Source: Mortierella sp. BCC40632 (taxonomy: Eukaryota > Mortierellomycota > Mortierellomycetes > Mortierellales > Mortierellaceae). Taken from it: a stretch of 64,000 nt of DNA. This document shows positions 1 through 12,233 of this stretch, piece by piece; the first letter of the stretch is position 1; every line of letters starts with the position of its first letter. Location: positions 1,544,501-1,608,500 of the forward strand of contig WAEK01000011.1 in assembly GCA_011634665.1 (NCBI GenBank), read 5' to 3'. The notes beneath the pieces are model-generated. The model did not search any database, was not told the origin of the DNA, and worked only from the letters and a program-made list of their open reading frames with translations. The position numbers and the translations under genes are program-made.

Positions 1-10
1 GGCCCAATCC

Positions 11-2206
11 ATGGAGGAAGCCTATGCTGCTGGAATTGAAGAGAGCAGGATTCAAACAAAAATGGCAGGTAGTCGAAGAGGCACTGCAGCCTCAAAGCAA
101 CAGCAACAGCAACAGCAGGAATCGAATGCAATTGATAGCGGAGCAAAACAAAGAGATTCGCATGGGTCCAAATTGGATGGTGTAGAGAAACCTGCTTCCT
201 CAAAGAAGCGGCAGTCAAACAAAGGTATGCAGAATCACTCTGGCCACAGCTTTTTTTTCTTCTTTTTCTTTTTCTTTTTCTTTTTCTTTTTTCTTTTTTC
301 TTTTTTCTTTTTTCTTTTTTCTTTTTTCTTTTTCTTTTCATCCAAATTGACCCTAAAACTTACTACTTGTCAACTTTCATTCATTCTAGGGTCAGTAGCT
401 GTAGGTCCCAAGATGGTGCCTATTCACCAAATTGGTGAGAATACCAAACCCCCAGGCAGACCAGGCAGGAAGGCTCAATCCGGATCAAAAGGATCAGGAG
501 TAACTCCGAATACAGCTATTGGAGAAGCAACCCCTGCTTCCGAGGCTGTTGCCACTACAGTGGGCCCTGACCCTGTGGTTGCCGCGGCCATCATCTCACC
601 AGAAGTACCGAATTCGACAGAGACAGTGACTGCTAATGTTTCGCCAAACCAGGAACAAGGAGAGCAATCGTCTTCTCCATCAGCTTTGCCTTTATCAGGC
701 GCAACTGCGCTGACAGGGTCGGGAACAAGGACTGGAACGAGTACTCGAGGCGGCAAATCAGGAACTGCCAAGTCTGCCACTGCCAAACAAGGCGCAACAG
801 GAGTACGGACGCCCAGATCAAAAGCAACTACGAGCACTCCAGGGCCGGTCGCTGCACCACCGTCAGGGCCTTCAACTGGAACAACCGCGACAACAGGGTC
901 TGCGACTCAGAACCCCAGTACTAACGGACCAACAACAGCAACGCCAGGATCAGCTCCGTCAACTCCAGTGACATCGACAACGACGACCACTTCAAGCACG
1001 GCGGTAGGTTCGAGTAAATCGTCTATACCATTGACAGCTGCCGCCAAGCTGTCATTACTAAAAGCCTATGCTAATGCAGGTGCACAGCGATACCAGCTGA
1101 GTCAAGCAGCTGCATCGGCGGTGACTTCGATGACGATGCAACACCTTGCGGACGAAGGACTTTTATCCCTGTATGCGACCAAGAACCTGTATACGAACAA
1201 CACGGCAACATTCCCGTTGCATTTTCCGACTATTTCGATTGCCTTTGGCCCCAATAATGCTTTTTTCGCATATCCGAATTGCGCTGTCGTGCTGTATGAA
1301 AACCGATTCCAGATCAAGTTGGTGCACCACAGCAGCAACGGTGGTGGTAGCAGTGGAGGTAGTAGTGGAGGAGGAGGAGGCAGTAGTAGTAGTAGCAGTA
1401 GTAGTCGCGGGACAACTGGGGAACGAACTGATATCGACGTATGGAAGGAGGCGATAGAAGGGACAGAATTCCAAGTAATTGATGTTGGCGATGGCGAGAG
1501 TATGATTGTCCTCAAGGCGGTCTTGAAACAGTATCTTACACGGTAATGATAACCTCCATCCCGAGAAGATGGCACTATCTCTACTTGGCAAGATACATTG
1601 CTTCCTATGTCTTTTTATTCCTTTCTTCTTTGTTTCACTAACAGCTCCGAGCGTTTGATACCTGACTCAATCCTTAGATTTGACAAAGAGCTGTTGAATC
1701 CAGAGAGGAACGAGAGTCTGATTGTATTTAGATTCCGGGAACGATTGGATGGTGGTGGGCCGCCCGTCAAACCACTGTTAGAACAATGGCTCACTACCGA
1801 GATCCCAGTCGGGACAACCACCTCTACGTCCTCATCGCCTTCTACAGCATCAGCCGGTCCTTCTGCAAAAGCAGTACTATCTACAGGGACGGTGGGTCTG
1901 GGTTTAGGTCCTTCGTCGGCTTCAACAACACCTTCCACATCCGCCCCAGCGTCAATTTCGACCTCAACATCGTCTTCACCGTCGACGACACCAAATGCAA
2001 CAACTGGTCGGTCAGCAGCACCGGTGAGGACTAGTGCAAATTCGAGTTCAGTGGGATCGACTGGAGACGGAGGAACGAATGTGGAATCTAAAGAGAAACG
2101 AGTAGAACCCAATGATGCGGGCGAAAAGTCAAAGGCTGTGACGAGTGCTTCGCCCACCCCAACCGCACCCTCTGAATCTAACAGTCCGACAGGATCAAGT
2201 GGATGA
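11..2206 (+). CDS. Ser/Thr-rich protein of unknown function, possibly 5'-partial
   Basis: I do not recognise this gene. Predicted exons are 11-224, 390-1542 and 1645-2206, giving about 642 residues; both introns obey GT-AG and the frame runs through. The first intron (225-389) is a multiple of three and carries a TTTTTC-type pyrimidine repeat, so an unspliced reading would give an unlikely poly-Phe run. The protein starts with a short poly-Gln stretch. A long Ala/Ser/Thr/Pro/Gly-rich disordered segment follows, then a folded-looking block (around residues 280-470, with aromatic and hydrophobic spacing) interrupted by a Gly/Ser repeat. It ends in another Ser/Thr-rich tail. The frame is open to the window edge upstream of the first ATG, so the true start may lie outside. 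A nuclear or scaffold role is possible but not shown. Confidence 0.6.
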
Positions 2207-3889
2207 TGAACTTTTTTTTTTCTTTTTTTTTTTTTTTTTTCTTAATATTTATTGTTTTGATGTTTGTTTGCTAGTAGTATTATTTCTACCCCAACTCCCC
2301 CCTCGCACACTTGACTATCAGGTTCCCACCTTTTTTTTATGAAAACTCAACTGTAACATTACTCGCAAAAGAAAGAAAGAAAGAAAGAAAAGAAAAGAAA
2401 AGAAAAGAAATGAGAAAGGATATACTCGGAATGCCTCTCTCCCAAGCCTATGTCCTAGAAATTCAGATATCGAATATCGAATACCGTCCTTCACTCATGC
2501 CATGGCTTACATTGTTTGTATTACATTACTATTACTATTACTCGAAGAGGAAAAACTGACGTGGCTAACAAGACTGAAGTCTAGTAAAAGGGAGGCTTCT
2601 ACGAAAGAATGATATTCCTTTAGCAGGATGAGCATGTTACATTACCACCTCTGCCAGATGAGACTGACACGATCCTTTATTGTTGAAGAAATCACACTCA
2701 TTGCAATTTAAAAAAAAAAAAAAAAGTGAACTGGAACTGGGACTTCGCCAATTGCCTACGATCCCTGGTTCTCGTAAGAGTTAAGAGACGAAGAGGACCC
2801 TGATGGTTGTATTTCAACTATTATACTTTTTTAGTTGGATCAAATTCAGATTGGTTTTCTTGGTATCAAATGCAAAAAAAAAAAAAAAAAAAAAAGCGTT
2901 GACTTGGAAGTGAACTGCTATGAAGAATAAAGGTCATTCTAAGCAACTTGAGAGGGAAGGGTAAAGGGGGGAGAGGAGGGAAGGGCCCCGAGCCGGAATG
3001 GGAAACCCGGATTTTTATTTGTCCTTTGGTTGATACAACAAAAGTGTTCAAGGTTTTGGATGTCCCATCCAGCAGCATCCCTCCTCCTCCTCCTCCTCCT
3101 CCTCCTCCTCTTCCCTGGCAGCCTTCTTTTGTTTGTTTTTGTTTTCGACACTTTGTCGGATCAAGAGTCCTTTCCGTTGCGGGACTTTTCGTCATTGTTG
3201 CAGTTGTCCAACCATCACTCCTCCTCCACCTCCCTCCCCTGGATGTATCTCTAGCTCCTTTTCCTTCCAACAAGCTGGTAGAGCTATTTTGTGAATGGGA
3301 AAAAGTGTTGAAAGAGGTCCTCTCCCTGGTTCTACCATGGTTTTCTTTATCCAAAAAAAGGAGGGAGGAAGGACAACAGAGCTTTTTTTACGTACATTCC
3401 AAAGCGGAGATAGGACAAAAGCATGTTTACCGCCTTAGGGTAGGTAATCACTGGGACAAATCGTGGGAATGGAGAATCAGTTTGTCATTCTTTTTTTTTT
3501 TTTTCTCTTCATGTTGAAAGCAATTCAGACTCGATCTCTCCTCCACATTATTGTCCATGTAAGAGTCGCTCTTCTCTCTCTCCCTTCTTGCTGAAGTAGC
3601 TCTGTCTTGTTTCGTGCACTTTTCACGACACTTAAGAGCGTCCCATGTGGTCACAGACTGGGAATAGTAAGAATACAACACCAAATATACCAGACACAAA
3701 CAAACAAACAAAAAAAAAGGCCAAGAGGTTGGGAGGAGAATGTGAATGGTATTATGTATTAGGTCAGTTTTTTGTATGATACAATCTGTTCTTTTTTGCG
3801 CTTTCTATGAGTCTTGCTCGCTGGTCCTCTCATGGATTTGGATGCAAAAGTAACTTGAAAAAAAGTGGGGGAAGGCTTCTTTTTCTTTT
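2207..3889. other. Intergenic region without a supported gene
   Basis: This stretch holds T-rich and A-rich runs (2214-2240, 2709-2725, 2875-2895), an AAAGA-type repeat near 2370-2410 and a CTC trinucleotide run near 3082-3110. Frames across it code only homopolymeric or proline/arginine repeats, so I see no gene. Confidence 0.6.
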
Positions 3890-4508
3890 TTACATCATCG
3901 CCATGCCCAAGGAGACAATAGCGAGACCAACAGTGGAAAGAGCCAAGTGGACCGAGTTGGCACCGCTCTTGCCGTTGCCGGTGTTGTTGCCGGTGTTGTT
4001 ATCAGGCTGCTTGGTGTTGTTGTTACCGCCGGTAGAGTTGGCCAGGGGTCCTGTAGAAACGAGACCGGGACCAGTCTTGTTCTTCTCGGTACCGAGCTTG
4101 TTGCAGATCTTGTATGAGCCTATTGAATTTGGGGTGGATGAAGAGTTTTTATAAGAATCTGTCGCCGTCCTTCACCATATTTACTGACTATCCACTGTTC
4201 ATGGCCCGTCGGGGGGTGTAGAGAGACTTACCGGCAAGAGCCTCAGCCGAGAGATCCTTGACTTCGGTGCCGTTGGAGGGCTTGCAGATGCACTGAACCT
4301 TGAAGGAAGCGCAGGTGACGTTGTTGAAGGACGACTCGCAGGAGGTGCTCCAAGTAGAATCACCGCAGGTAGCATTGGCAACATCCTCACAGGCGCCGTT
4401 GAAAGTGGAGCACCATCCGCTAGAGAGCTTGGTAGGGTCAACGGGTCCAATAGCAGAAACGGTGGCAGCGCCGAGGAGGGCCAAAGAAGCGACAGCAATG
4501 AACTTCAT
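3890..4508 (-). CDS. Eight-cysteine GPI-anchored secreted protein (family member 1)
   Basis: Exon 1 is 4232-4508 and exon 2 is 3890-4119, joined across a phase-1 intron, giving 168 residues. The start is the ATG followed by a typical signal peptide (residues 1-19, KFIAVASLALLGAATVSA). The mature part has the pattern W-C-x2-F-x3-C-x7-C-x8-C-x8-C-x6-C-x-C, and an eighth cysteine lies just after the intron. An Asn/Gly/Lys-rich spacer with several N-x-T sites follows. A hydrophobic C-terminal tail preceded by small residues looks like a GPI attachment signal. The protein is therefore predicted at the cell surface or wall. The spacing does not match CFEM domains, which also have eight cysteines. 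Function is unknown; an adhesive, wall or host-interaction role is only inference. Three close relatives lie within 8 kb. Confidence 0.85.
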
Positions 4509-4626
4509 GGTATATGAAAAAGTGGGGGGAGTGGGTATGGAGGGGACTGAGGGGATGTGAGAAGAGTAAGCAAAGAATGAAGAAGGAGGAGAAAGAAAGG
4601 TGGAGGCAAAGAAAAAAAGGCACAGG

Positions 4627-4634
4627 TTTATATA
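4627..4634 (-). promoter_or_regulatory. TATA box of secreted protein member 1
   Basis: TATATAAA on the minus strand, about 120 bases upstream of the start codon at 4508, is a good match to a TATA element. Its strength and position suggest a regulated, possibly highly expressed gene. Confidence 0.5.
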
Positions 4635-4639
4635 CGAAA

Positions 4640-6247
4640 ACAAAGAGGATGCAGCGGTCGAGGCCGTGACTCCCTGTTATCAGATCCTTTCTGGCAATGA
4701 TCGGGGAACGAAGACATGGAAAAGAAAAAATCCTGGCGCAACCGTACCCAGTCGCATTTCATCAGCGGAGTAAGACTGGGAACGAGAGGAGGCCTGCGGA
4801 CAATTGCGGGGTGAGTGTGTGTGTGTGAAAAGAGCTCACTTCAACATGGCGCGCGTGTCTCGCTCCACTACTCGCACGCCTCTGATCCATATCCCAGGCT
4901 AGCCAGGATCAGATAACCACTTGCATAAGTACCCATCTTGAGACGCCCTGCTCCGTCTCGGTTACCAACATCTGATAAGCCGAATTTGAACCAGCGCCTT
5001 CATTAGAGTTTTTTTTTTTTGTTGTTGCATTTGGCATGGAGTCATGGCCATGAGTAAGAAACGAGAAACTCTGTGGAACTGAGAGCACAAACACAACAGT
5101 TGCCAAACATACGAAAACATACAAACAGATGGACTGCTGCCTCGTCTCAATATGTTCATGGTAACAGGTTTACCAGGTAGGCCCAATGGACCCACTTGTG
5201 TATGGAAGAAAAAAAAAAACAAAAAACAAAAAATAAAACAAAAACAAAAAACGTGGTGTTCAACAACAATTCACCCACCATCACCCTACAATACTTGTTT
5301 TGTCCACCTTCCCCTCTTTCCACCTTCGTCCTTCTCTTCAGCCTCTTGCTTTTCCATTGATTTCACTAAAACACCCTCTTGCCCGCTCTTTCCTTGATCC
5401 TTTAAGCGCCCGGTTTGTCTAATGAACTCTGGTCTGCGTAGGGCAGCACAATACTTCAATCTCAGAAGCCAATGGCCTCTTCCTTCTTCTCCCGGGGTTC
5501 AAAAAAAAAACAGTATGTACATGAACAGTGTCTGAATGAGTTCCCTGACATTATGGGATACTCTAGTAGATCTCGCTCCATTTTGTTTTTTCAAGTACCA
5601 CTTGGTTCATTTGGCTCCATCCCATCCGCAGCAGTTTGAATGCTTTCTCTCAACTAGCCTCTACCTTTTGCCGAAAGGGTGGAGAGGAAAAGAAAAAAGA
5701 GGCAATAGTGGAACAAAAAACTCGGCACTCACGAGGAACACCATTGAGTAAAAGCTCGCTCAGTGGTGACCAGATGCACCAAGCGCAACAAAGAAACTTA
5801 AAAAAAAAAACCGACTTGGATCCTTACACCAAACACCATACTACCAAGGGGAAGAGTATCAGTTCTCCTTCTGTACTCTGCATGGCGAGGCTCTTTGGGA
5901 ATTCTAAGAAAGAACCCTGGATCTCTGGCGCATTCGCCCAGGCTAGCAACAGGTCTTTGTTAGAATACCTGTGTGTGTCCGTGTATCAACATTATGCAAA
6001 AAAGAAGAGAAAAACAAACTCAGCTTTTTTTTTTTTGAGGCCCACCTCACTCTCCTGTGTCGCCATTTTTTTTTTTCTAAACTTCATTCGCAACGAACAC
6101 AGCTGGCCGCTTTTGGATAACCGTTTTTTTCTTCTATCCCCCAGAGTCCCTCCCGTTAGCTTCAATTTTCTGCCTCTCCCCACATTCCTTAGAATAATTC
6201 GATTTGAAAACAATGAAAGGGCTGGATTTGAAACAAGCAGTATGGAA

Positions 6248-6284
<37 letters not shown>

Positions 6285-7860
6285 AGGGGGGGGGAACGTG
6301 GGACTTGATCTGATTAAAAGCAGCACATGTGGATCTCAGATCTAAAAGTACGAGATCTCTTCTTGACCTTGTCTTTCTGGCATGACAATATTCTATGTGG
6401 TTTCCCCTATGTGTGACAACCCTTCTCAGACCTTTTTTTTTTTTTTTTGCATGTTGCCATCTCACATCAGTCAAAAGTTCTGCAATACGCAAAACCGTTC
6501 TCTGTACGCTCTAATGCTAGCTTAATGTTGTAGCCAAAGTAAATACATGGACGTACGTAGTCTTCGCACCCATTGTCACATGTAACATCTCCAATTGCAC
6601 AAACCTTTTAACGTCCGTTATGCAATCCATACATTGTCCTGAAGCTGCCATACACCTGCACCTTCCCAATGACAGCATGATATCACTTGTGAATGATACT
6701 CTAAAAAAGACGAAAGATACTTTGACTTGAAGATCAACAAGAAAGATATGGGGCAATGATTGATATACCGTCAGCATCACTAATGAGGAAATATGAAAAA
6801 AGGACTTAGAGTGTGGAAGCTCGGACTCTGAAATGAAGACAAACACAGAAGACAGTCGTAGAACGAGTGAGAAGGAGCGGATGCACAAAACCTAGATTTA
6901 TTCAAAGATGTGTGCTCGTGGTGGTCCAATCATATGAACAGTGTCCGACCGCGATTGTCTGCTCAAAAAGCTATTGTGTAATATGGTTGAGAGTCTTTAA
7001 TAGAAGTCAGTGTAGGTAAGACTGCTGACTAGAGTTTTTCGGCAGACACGCATTTCTCTTGGTGAATACATCTACTGATCCCTTGAGAATACTATTTTCA
7101 TATTCTCATAGAGCTCTTTTCGAGCTCTTTCGCTTTTCAGGAAGACGGACCGTATGAAAGCAGGCACTGTAGATTAGATGAGCTGTATTTAGTCCGCAAC
7201 ATGACATCAGAACATAATGCTGGCAACCTGGATATTGCCTACTCTGAGCAAATTTCGCCGATTCTATATACCTCTCTTGGCATATAATTCATCTGTATTC
7301 GCAATTCACCTTCGAAGCTGAACAAAGATCATGATGACTTGACTTGTCTCTAGCAAGCTTGTAAAGCATAACCCTCCCTACTTGTTAGGTTGACTACCAG
7401 CGTGCAACTCTGCACTCTTTGAACCTTCTCACACTTTGCCTACCAATATCACTCTACGTACTATTACCACTCTAGATCTATTCTTGTCATCAAATACATA
7501 AATAAACACCATGACGCATGCATTGCGACTAAAGAAGGCAGAGTTACAAGACATGCTGTCAAAACTCCAGCGTCTGAGTAAGAGGAGAGATTCTTATAGT
7601 CGACTAATCGTGATATGAGATTGTGTGTGAAGAATTCAAAGTCGAACGAAAATCAGTGCGACAAAGATTGTACCTGTTCGCTGCCTTATAATCATGCCTG
7701 CTGAACCGAGTCCCGCTGTCAAATGATTTGCATTTTATGCAAAGACGCCGGCGACATTATGGACCATCGCTTGTGTAACCAACCGATGATGCCAAACTAG
7801 TCTTTTTGGTCCAAGTTCGGTATAGCTTGCAGCACTGCCACTTCCCGTCCCCTTAAAAGC

Positions 7861-7905
<45 letters not shown>

Positions 7906-8012
7906 TCTTTCTTTCTTTCTTTCTTTCTTTCTTTCAACTCGCTTCTCCATCGTTTCTACTGTACATTCTCTCTCTTTCCTCATCTCTTCCCGTTTTCCGC
8001 CCACTTTACGAT
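4640..8012. other. Long intergenic region without a supported gene
   Basis: About 3.4 kb lie between two divergent members of the secreted family. The stretch holds poly-A and poly-T runs, including 31 A at 6251-6281 and T runs near 6026, 6068 and 6432. I found no frame with convincing protein character and no tRNA-like fold. Confidence 0.5.
7863..7935. repeat. (CT)n-(TTTC)n microsatellite in the promoter of member 2
   Basis: About 40 bases of CT dinucleotides run into TTTC/TTCT tetranucleotides. The tract ends about 78 bases before the start codon at 8013. It probably lies in the core promoter or 5' untranslated region. Confidence 0.85.
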
Positions 8013-8752
8013 ATGAAGCTTTTCCTTTACGCTCTTGCTTTAGCCACCATTACAGGGTTGACTCGTGCTCAGCTAGGACCTCCTAAACTCAACGACACAG
8101 CCTCTGCGATCTACTGGTGCACGGAATTCACCAATTCCTGTAATACGTCAAAAAATTGGAAGTGTGGGCCTTCATCAACTGGAAACTCCACTTGCCTCAC
8201 CGAGTTTTCAAATGGAGAGTGCACCCGTATGCAGGTGCAATGTTTCTGCAAAGGCCCTAATGGGATGGAGATTAACGCTACCAACTCAACCATCAATTTT
8301 GTTATCAATGGTAATAAGAGGATTCATTTCTGCTCATACTATTCCTGCCCGCCCACAACCAGCGGGCAATAAGCCAGGAAACCAACGTGCGATGAACCAG
8401 CAACTTAAGGATTTCTGGGTATAACAATAGAAAGCTACTGCAACGAATCAATTTCTCTCACACTCACCTTTTCGTCTTTGTTTCCGGTATTTGGCATATC
8501 ACATTAGCCTCACTTGGTATGTGCATGAAGGCCGAAAGGATCCCTGCGGACCCAGCCTCAGCATCGCCTTTGCCAACTTCAGGACCAACGCCTTCTACAT
8601 CCAATCCTACTATTTCCCCGCCCATCGGCTTTCCAGGTCCCCTTCCTAGTCAAGAAACCAACTTTGCTCAATCAAAGACCCCTGAGCTTTTGTCCACCGG
8701 CATTGCCGCTGTCCTTGCAGTATACGTCGGTCTTGGAGGCTCAGTTCTTTAG
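8013..8752 (+). CDS. Eight-cysteine GPI-anchored secreted protein (family member 2)
   Basis: Exon 1 is 8013-8310 and exon 2 is 8508-8752 with a phase-1 intron, the same phase as its relatives, giving 180 residues. The signal peptide covers about residues 1-19, ending near TRAQ. The cysteine order is W-C-x2-F-x3-C-x7-C-x9-C-x8-C-x6-C-x-C, with the eighth cysteine in exon 2. A Pro/Ser/Thr-rich stalk follows, suited to O-glycosylation. The C-terminus is a hydrophobic stretch after small residues, as in GPI signals. If the intron were not spliced, the frame would stop at 8372 and lose the eighth cysteine and the anchor, so splicing is the better reading. Function is unknown. Confidence 0.8.
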
Positions 8753-9148
8753 AACACCTACTGGATCCTTCGACAGATAAGGAATCCAATCCAATCCAGT
8801 CTTTTTTTTTTTTTTTCTTTTTTTCTTTTGCACGGAAAAAGTCATCCAGGAGCATACCGTGGACAAAAAAAAAAAAAAAAAAAAAAAAAAAGGTTTTCAC
8901 TAGACGATGAGCCTGAGCAACACTTACATGCTCACTGCCTCTCCACCCCCCGCCCCCACCCTCCTCAGCCCTCTGAAATAGTAACTCAAGACTAACATCG
9001 AGATGTTAGAAAGGCAAAGAAGTAATATGTGAATACAAGATATGAATGACTCTGTTAGTGTGATCACCGAGCGTGCCTTTTTTTTTTTTTTTTTTTGTTC
9101 TTGGCATGCTAAGAAGCGTATCTTGCCCAACCCCGGAGATTTACTTTA

Positions 9149-9180
<32 letters not shown>

Positions 9181-10022
9181 CAACTAATGTGAGAGGTGGT
9201 CTTAAAGTTCAACCCACTCCAAACTATGACTGTTCCCTCCCCCTCCCCTTCTCTCCCACCTAATCGAGCAAGCTACTGGGAAACTGTAATCAAGTTAAAA
9301 AAGACAAACAGGAAAGCTTCGGAAGAATGTTCCTCCCCCATCACACCTCCCCTTTCCACCATTCATTGCCTTCATTGCCCTTCCTTGAGATACCGGATGA
9401 AATAGCTGGGCTAGCCAACTTTCAGTGTTCCTACTCGATCAAGTCATTGTAAGAATGAGAGAGGGGGATGGTAGGGGAAGATGAAGCCGCTCAAAACAAT
9501 GCATCAATTATTAGGAGATATATGGGAATTCATTTTGCTCTGACCATTTGGACAAGGAAGAGAGGATCCTCTCCTACTCTCGGATCACGAGAGCTTCAGG
9601 TTCTCAATAGCCAGTCAAAAAAAAAAAAAAAAAAAAGAGCACCAAACAATTGATGTTGAAAGAGCGGGAAAAATGGAGGCTGCAATCTTTAGTAGGAACG
9701 ATCTTGAAGGAGTCTCTCGTTTCTCCAAAGATGCCCCGGGAATGCCTCAAGGATGCTAGACCAAAAAGGGGCCATACAACAAAGTGCGATATGAAAAGTA
9801 CCACTTCTCTCTTTTTCTCTTTTTCTCTCTCTCTCTCTCTCTTACTGCTGAATGCCCTTAGGCCCGCCTGAATTCAACTCCTTGTGTAACCCCCAATCAT
9901 CATATCCGTTTCGTTCAAAATGAACTCCTCAGTCAATGGTTTGCGAGTTGTCTATTTGGCAATTTGCATCCGCCCCTGAGCCCAGTTTAAGACTTTTTTC
10001 TTCTTCTTCTTCTTCTTCTTCT
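8753..10022. other. Intergenic region with homopolymer runs
   Basis: No gene is supported here. The stretch holds T and A runs at 8801-8826 and 8864-8891, a T14-A18 block at 9149-9180, poly-A at 9618-9636, and a CTT repeat at 9996-10023 just beyond the stop codon of member 3. Confidence 0.55.
9149..9180. repeat. T14-A18 homopolymer palindrome
   Basis: Fourteen T are followed directly by eighteen A. The run could fold on itself as an A/T hairpin or act as a nucleosome-free site. It may also be a junction of two inserted poly-A tails in opposite orientation. Confidence 0.8.
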
Positions 10023-10783
10023 TCACAACAAGAGTCCTCCGAAACCAATGGATAAAGACAGGATGAGAACTCCAGCACTGGTGAAAAGTAGTCCGGGACC
10101 TTGGGTCGAGGTGGCAAGATTGGCTCCGTTAACAACACTCGAACTTGGGGTCGTGGTAGTAGAAGTGGTCGTGGTAACAGAAAGGGATGAGGTCGGGTTG
10201 AGAGGAGCAGTGGTGGTTGTGTTGCTTGTTGGAGATGGCTCTGGAGTCTCGGGACCTCCCTTAGCATTCAGACATTGACCTCCCGTTGCTAACGTAAACA
10301 AATTGGGGGGGGGATGGTCAGGTTCATCTTGCAACTGCTCGCTTACGCTGTCTTTACATAATCGGTCAATCGTGGGTGGTGGATTCTACTGATACCGATT
10401 ACCGATAGTGGGGGGAAAGATGGGAAAGTAGAAAGATAGAAAGAGACAAGTGAAAAAAAAGGGTGCCTGTTGGAAGAATATCACTCACCGTTGACGGTAG
10501 CACTGAACGCAATAGAGGTGACATCCTTCCCTTGACGCTCCATGGGCATGCATCGGCAATGGACTCGGATGTCTGTACAAGTCCCATTCTCATACCGAGA
10601 ATAGCAAGAGAGGTATCCTGGAGAGGTAACTCCACAGCCGTTGAAAGCACTCGTTCGGCAGGCATCACTAAAGGCTGTGCACCATGCTCTAGCAGAAGCC
10701 TCGTCGTTGGCGACCTGTGGTGTCTGGGCGATGACTGGTGCTGAAATGGCTATCAGAGCAAGAGTTCCAAAGATGGCCTTCAT
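10023..10783 (-). CDS. Eight-cysteine GPI-anchored secreted protein (family member 3)
   Basis: Exon 1 is 10489-10783 and exon 2 is 10023-10288, joined by a phase-1 intron, giving 186 residues. The signal peptide covers residues 1 to about 19 and ends near VIAQ. The mature part keeps the family pattern W-C-x2-F-x3-C-x7-C-x9-C-x8-C-x6-C-x-C, with the eighth cysteine (QCLN) just after the intron. A Thr/Ser/Pro-rich stalk follows. The C-terminal 20 residues are hydrophobic after small residues, consistent with a GPI signal. It lies on the same strand as member 4 downstream and is convergent with member 2. Function is unknown; a surface role is inferred from the signals only. Confidence 0.83.
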
Positions 10784-11449
10784 GGGAAAGGAAACAAAAC
10801 AAGAGGGAGAGAAGGTTGAAAGGGAGAAAATGGTGTGGATGGAGGACAAGAGTATGGAGGAGGATGTTAAGAAAGAGAAAGGGACAAACCAGAGAGCGGC
10901 GTGTGAAAAGTGAGCTTTTTTGGTGGCTGCAACGAATAAGAGCCATCCAAACGGTCCTCGGCTCAAAAAAAAAAAAAAATCCATCCATGCAATCAAGCGA
11001 GCCCGTTACCATGGGACAAATGTTTGGTCATTTTCTCCATTTTCACGCTTCCAAAACAAACCACTCTACTTATGGCTCAAAGGACATGACATCTGTCCCC
11101 TGATGCTTCTTTAGTTCACATCAAGCTGCCCTGCATATCAAAATTTGCTTTGTGAACCCCTAGCCTTCTAAAAGAGGACCATCCCTGAGTCTTGCACAAC
11201 GTTCCATCCTTTCTCCTCAAAGAACCCGTCGCGTGAACAATAGTGTCAGTCTCTTTCGCTCTTCTAAATCGCCCGCGTGGGAGAATCATCAAAATCGGAT
11301 CGGACGGAATGTGCTCTAGGAGCAGACCCTTCAATCCATCTTTTTTTTTTTTTTTTTTTTTTGTTTTGTATTTAATGTCTTTCGCTTATTCTAATATATC
11401 AAGGCTCCGGGTAGTTTCTAGGGTATCGCTTCATCGTTTAAAGATGTAT
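10784..11449. other. Intergenic region between members 3 and 4
   Basis: The region contains the promoter of member 3, with purine-rich plus-strand sequence at 10790-10890, and poly-A and poly-T runs at 10965-10979 and 11341-11362. No gene is visible. Confidence 0.5.
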
Positions 11450-12127
11450 CTACAGCATGTTCAAGACCAAAGAAACAGCCGCAGAGAGAGCAACCGTCGA
11501 CAGGGCTGCCACCTGTGATGCTGAAGCGGCACTCTTGTTGTTGCTGCCAGCAGTGTTGGTGGGGGCGGTCGAACCAGTGGTTGTCGAGGAACTGGCCGCA
11601 GTAGAAGTAGGAGAAGTAGAAGGAGAAGTAGCGGGCAAGTTTGTGTTAGGCGCAGGGTTGGATGGAATGTTATTTCCAGGGGGAGAAACAGGACCGGGGC
11701 CGGGTGGGAGGTCGCTGCACTTTCCGCCAGTACCTAGAAAGTCAAATAAGCAAAGGGGGAAGAGTCAGCGAAATGAGTTTAAAAAGTATCGTCATCAAGA
11801 GACAAAGAGTTCATTTATCGTTGATCTGGACGCCTTACGACTGAATGTGGCCTGGAGTGCCTGCTTGGTAATGGTCTTGACGGCCCCGCCAGTGGGCATG
11901 CACTGACAAATGACGGAGAAAGCACTGCAAGTCTCACCAGCAAATTCGCTGCTACAGGAGTACCTGGACTCGTTGTTGGCAGTGCACTCTGTCAATGCTG
12001 CCTCCTTGCAAGCTGCATTGAAGGCCGAGCACCACAAAGATGAAGGCGTGGCAGGGCCAGTGGGAGCAGCATCAACAGCAAGAGTGGCAACAGCTGCAAT
12101 GGCAACAAGGGTGAACGAGAGCTTCAT
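11450..12127 (-). CDS. Eight-cysteine GPI-anchored secreted protein (family member 4)
   Basis: Exon 1 is 11839-12127 and exon 2 is 11450-11733 with a phase-1 intron, giving 190 residues. The signal peptide covers about residues 1-20 (ending VDAA). The family pattern W-C-x2-F-x3-C-x7-C-x9-C-x8-C-x6-C-x-C is intact, and the eighth cysteine (KCSD) lies after the intron. A Pro- then Ser/Thr/Ala-rich stalk leads to a hydrophobic C-terminus typical of GPI attachment. A TATAAAAG element sits about 100 bases upstream of the start. The shared intron position with members 1-3 shows common origin by duplication. Function is unknown. Confidence 0.85.
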
Positions 12128-12225
12128 GATGTAGATGTTGGAGTGCGTGGATTTGGCTTCAAGAGAACAGGAGAATGTGAATAGGAAGGTAATGAGGAAA
12201 CAGCCTGCTGGAAGGGAGATCGACT

Positions 12226-12233
12226 CTTTTATA
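12226..12233 (-). promoter_or_regulatory. TATA box of secreted protein member 4
   Basis: TATAAAAG on the minus strand, about 100 bases upstream of the start codon at 12127. It is a strong consensus match in a position similar to that of member 1. Confidence 0.55.

Noticed and set aside
2948..3517. Open frame with Pro/Leu-rich middle
   Set aside because: The proline run comes from a CTC repeat and the ends from poly-T. There is no domain, no splice logic and no signal.
5636..6313. 225-residue plus-strand open frame
   Set aside because: It is composed of Lys and Phe runs from poly-A and poly-T. There is no conserved feature or plausible promoter.
3890..12127. CFEM-domain identity for the secreted protein family
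   Set aside because: CFEM also has eight cysteines, but here the WC start, the C-x6-C-x-C end of exon 1 and the loop lengths do not follow the CFEM order.
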